Below are positions 6,927 through 8,424 of a DNA stretch of 8,424 nt, one piece after another (position 1 is the first letter of the stretch; every line of letters starts with the position of its first letter). Made by a program: the position numbers and the translations under genes. The stretch comes from an uncultured Cryomorphaceae bacterium (GTDB lineage: Bacteria; Bacteroidota; Bacteroidia; Flavobacteriales; Schleiferiaceae). The notes below the pieces were generated by a model that worked only from the letters and a program-made list of their open reading frames with translations, did not search any database and was not told where the DNA came from. The stretch spans positions 1 through 8,424 of the forward strand of contig CALCFH010000514.1 in NCBI GenBank assembly GCA_937900215.1. The letters are read 5' to 3'.

Positions 6927-6976
6927 CACCCCTTTTAGTATTGGACTTGGGCAAAATCCTAAGCTTACACACAAAA

Positions 6977-7228
6977 ATGAAAAAAGACATACACCCTAGC
7001 AATTATCGCCTCTGCGTTTTCAAAGACATGGGAACAGGTGACCAATTCATCACACGCTCTTGCGCTAATACGCGTGACACCGAAGAAGTAGACGGAGTTG
7101 AGTATCCACTTATCAAGATGGAAATCTCTGGTTTTAGCCATCCGTTTTATACCGGTAAGCAGAAATTAATCGATACGGCAGGTCGTGTTGACAAATTCAG
7201 AAATCGTTACTCGAAATTCTCAAAGTAA
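6977..7228 (+). CDS. rpmE2: 50S ribosomal protein L31, type B
   Basis: The product is a small protein (83 residues) of the large ribosomal subunit, placed near the central protuberance. The sequence has family landmarks in order: MKKDIHPSNYR at the start, FKDMGTGDQFITRS (15-28), EYPLIKMEISG, then the signature SHPFYTGKQKLIDTAGRVD and the basic end FRNRYSKFSK. The zinc-binding CxxC pairs of type A L31 are absent, which makes it type B, the zinc-independent form. Two isolated cysteines (Cys13, Cys29) are present but not in a zinc-site arrangement. The ATG at 6977 matches the family start; the in-frame TTG at 6941 lies in the leader and adds 12 residues foreign to L31. The gene has its own consensus promoter and a strong terminator, so it is a single-gene unit. 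Confidence 0.96.
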   Translation: MKKDIHPSNYRLCVFKDMGTGDQFITRSCANTRDTEEVDGVEYPLIKMEISGFSHPFYTGKQKLIDTAGRVDKFRNRYSKFSK

Positions 7229-7244
7229 TTTTCGACATTTGATT

Positions 7245-7281
7245 ATAGAAAAAGCCTCTCACTTTGAGAGGCTTTTTCTAT
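7245..7281 (+). terminator. Strong rho-independent terminator after rpmE2
   Basis: A perfect inverted repeat (7245-7261 with 7265-7281) has the GC-rich core GCCTCTCA/TGAGAGGC, flanked by AGAAAAA and TTTTTCT, with a CTT loop at the tip. Because both arms end in A/T runs, it could stop transcription from either side, though only rpmE2 reads into it. It ends 25 bp before the GlmU-like gene. Confidence 0.92.
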
Positions 7282-7306
7282 TTTACACCCTTTCAATCTT
7301 CAAAAT

Positions 7307-8424
7307 ATGAACATAATACTTTTCGACGGTAAGGAGCGCGATCAACTACTCCCTCTTACATTCACGAGGCCTATGGGTCTTTTGAGATGGGGGATTCTAA
7401 GTATTTCAGAAAAATGGGAGAAAGACATGGGTACTCATCCCAGCTTCCGAACAGTAGAGTATTTACAAGAGAAATATCCTCACCAACCTTCAGGTCTGAA
7501 TCTTTATGTGAATGGGGGGCTTTGTCCTAATCCAGAATTAATTGATGCTTTGGTGGATTTGGAAGATGGACAAGCCCTAGTGGCGAACAATTCAATACTT
7601 GGATTTATGTCTACTCAATCTTGGATTGACTCAGAATTACCCAATGGGGTGGAACAATTGATGTTTTCCGGAAAATTTAGGCTTTGTAGTTTTCCTTGGC
7701 AGTTGTTTTCAGAAAATGGAGAAGAGCTAGAGCATGATTTTGATCGCCTGACAAAAGGGCGTGAAAGTGCCGAAATTTCAAATAGCAATACGGTTTTAGG
7801 TGGAAGGATTTTCCTTGAGCCTACGGCTTCTGTTGAAGCGAGCATTTTAAATGCAACTACCGGTTCAATTTACATAGGAGACGAAGCCTCAATTCTAGAA
7901 GGATGTATGATTAGAGGAGGGCTTGCTCTAGCCGAGCATAGTCAGCTTAAAATGGGAGCTAAAATATACGGAGCAACAACCTTAGGGCCTTACTGCAAGG
8001 CAGGTGGAGAAATAAATAACTCTATTCTATTTGGTTATTCAAACAAGGGGCACGACGGATTCTTAGGCAATTCAGTATTAGGTGAATGGTGTAATCTTGG
8101 TGCCGACACAAACAATTCAAACCTCAAGAACAACTACGATGAGGTGAAGATCTGGAGCTATGTTGAAAAGAGATTTATAGCAACCGGCCAGCAGTTTTGT
8201 GGTTTAATTATGGGCGACCATTCTAAGAGCGGAATCAATACCATGTTTAATACGGGCACGGTAGTGGGCGTATCAAGCAATATATTCGGATCAGGCTTTC
8301 CAAGAAATTATATCCCTTCGTTTAGCTGGGGAGGAGCCTCAGGATTAATACCCTATCGATTCGAAAAGGCCATGGAAACAGCGGAGAAGATGATGGCTAG
8401 AAGAGGAATTGAGTTAGACAGTGA
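7307..8424 (+). CDS. Bacteroidetes-type GlmU-like protein (putative sugar nucleotidyltransferase with left-handed beta-helix; partial, C-terminus off the right edge)
   Basis: The frame is open from the ATG at 7307 to the window edge, 372 codons, compared with about 390 in the family I recall, so only some 20 residues are missing. This family (TIGR03991-like) is thought to stand in for GlmU, acetylating glucosamine-1-phosphate and joining GlcNAc-1-phosphate to UDP to give UDP-GlcNAc. The N-terminal nucleotidyltransferase part (1 to about 150) begins MNIILFDGKERDQLLPLTF and has FTRPMG at 19-24, but lacks the classical GxGTRM loop of GlmU. Residues about 163-330 form left-handed beta-helix hexapeptide turns. 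LGEWCNLGADTNNSNLKNNY (258-277) resembles the acetyltransferase segment of GlmU (NIGAGT...NYDG). The sequence after it (KSGINTMFNTGTVVG) is also typical. No promoter was recognised in the 25 bp after the rpmE2 terminator. The activity is inferred from the family. Confidence 0.9.
   Translation, partial: MNIILFDGKERDQLLPLTFTRPMGLLRWGILSISEKWEKDMGTHPSFRTVEYLQEKYPHQPSGLNLYVNGGLCPNPELIDALVDLEDGQALVANNSILGFMSTQSWIDSELPNGVEQLMFSGKFRLCSFPWQLFSENGEELEHDFDRLTKGRESAEISNSNTVLGGRIFLEPTASVEASILNATTGSIYIGDEASILEGCMIRGGLALAEHSQLKMGAKIYGATTLGPYCKAGGEINNSILFGYSNKGHDGFLGNSVLGEWCNLGADTNNSNLKNNYDEVKIWSYVEKRFIATGQQFCGLIMGDHSKSGINTMFNTGTVVGVSSNIFGSGFPRNYIPSFSWGGASGLIPYRFEKAMETAEKMMARRGIELDS

Larger units (their letters stand above)
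6855..6932. repeat. 11-bp inverted repeat spanning two divergent promoters
   Basis: GGGGTGCAAAT (6855-6865) and ATTTGCACCCC (6922-6932) are exact reverse complements, 56 bp apart. On each outward-facing strand the repeat contains the end of a TAnnTTTG -7 element followed by CACCCC, the region where transcription should start. The left copy faces the lipoprotein gene and the right copy faces rpmE2. Confidence 0.8.

Noticed and set aside
6941..6976. An in-frame TTG start extending L31 by 12 residues
   Set aside because: It falls in the leader just after the predicted transcription start, and L31 type B normally begins at the MKKDIHP segment.
6933..6976. A possible structured leader regulating rpmE2
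   Set aside because: Only a poor TTGGA/TCCTAA pairing is visible in the 45-nt leader. No known L31 leader motif could be recognised.
1..8424. A new defence, mobile or biosynthetic system
   Set aside because: I looked for direct repeats, terminal inverted repeats, transposase or integrase genes, toxin-antitoxin pairs, tRNA-like folds and CRISPR spacing. All genes are familiar chromosomal families in short independent units.

Overview
The window reads as ordinary chromosomal DNA of a Bacteroidetes bacterium, most likely a marine-type member of the Flavobacteriales (the family level is a guess). The signs are an AT-rich sequence, start codons without Shine-Dalgarno sequences, a textbook Bacteroidetes promoter (TTG, 19 bp, TAnnTTTG), and protein families typical of the phylum: an S46 dipeptidyl-peptidase, the Bacteroidetes-type GlmU-like protein, type B ribosomal protein L31, lipoproteins with short Cys signals, and a secreted protein resembling the N-terminal module of lamin-tail/T9SS surface proteins.

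Layout, left to right: a minus-strand gene for a secreted protein runs off the left edge (1-656). It diverges across only 24 bp from asd, aspartate-semialdehyde dehydrogenase (681-1667). A lipid-anchored MsrA (1732-2307) follows in the same direction and ends at a good hairpin terminator. A secreted S46 dipeptidyl-peptidase, DPP7-like by its S1 specificity residue, stands alone (2414-4621) and ends at a strong terminator. Next is an exported thioredoxin-fold protein with a CNTC motif (4773-5381). It converges, 3 bp away, on a minus-strand beta-helix lipoprotein (5385-6854). The lipoprotein gene and rpmE2 (L31, 6977-7228) diverge from a shared 122-bp region whose two -7 elements form an 11-bp inverted repeat. 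After a third strong terminator a GlmU-like sugar-nucleotide enzyme begins (7307) and runs off the right edge about 20 codons short of its usual end.

The genes are mostly single transcription units, apart from a possible asd-msrA pair. Loose themes are the cell envelope (asd feeds diaminopimelate for peptidoglycan, and the GlmU-like enzyme would make UDP-GlcNAc), exported proteins (surface protein, peptidase, beta-helix lipoprotein), and redox upkeep of exported proteins (lipoprotein MsrA, exported thioredoxin-like protein). I found no mobile element, CRISPR array, tRNA, rRNA, defence system or biosynthetic cluster, and nothing that amounts to a new multi-gene system. The most interesting points are the mirrored promoter region at 6855-6932 with a possibly leaderless lipoprotein gene, the lipid-anchored MsrA, and the uncharacterised beta-helix lipoprotein. 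No stretch longer than about 150 bp is without a gene.
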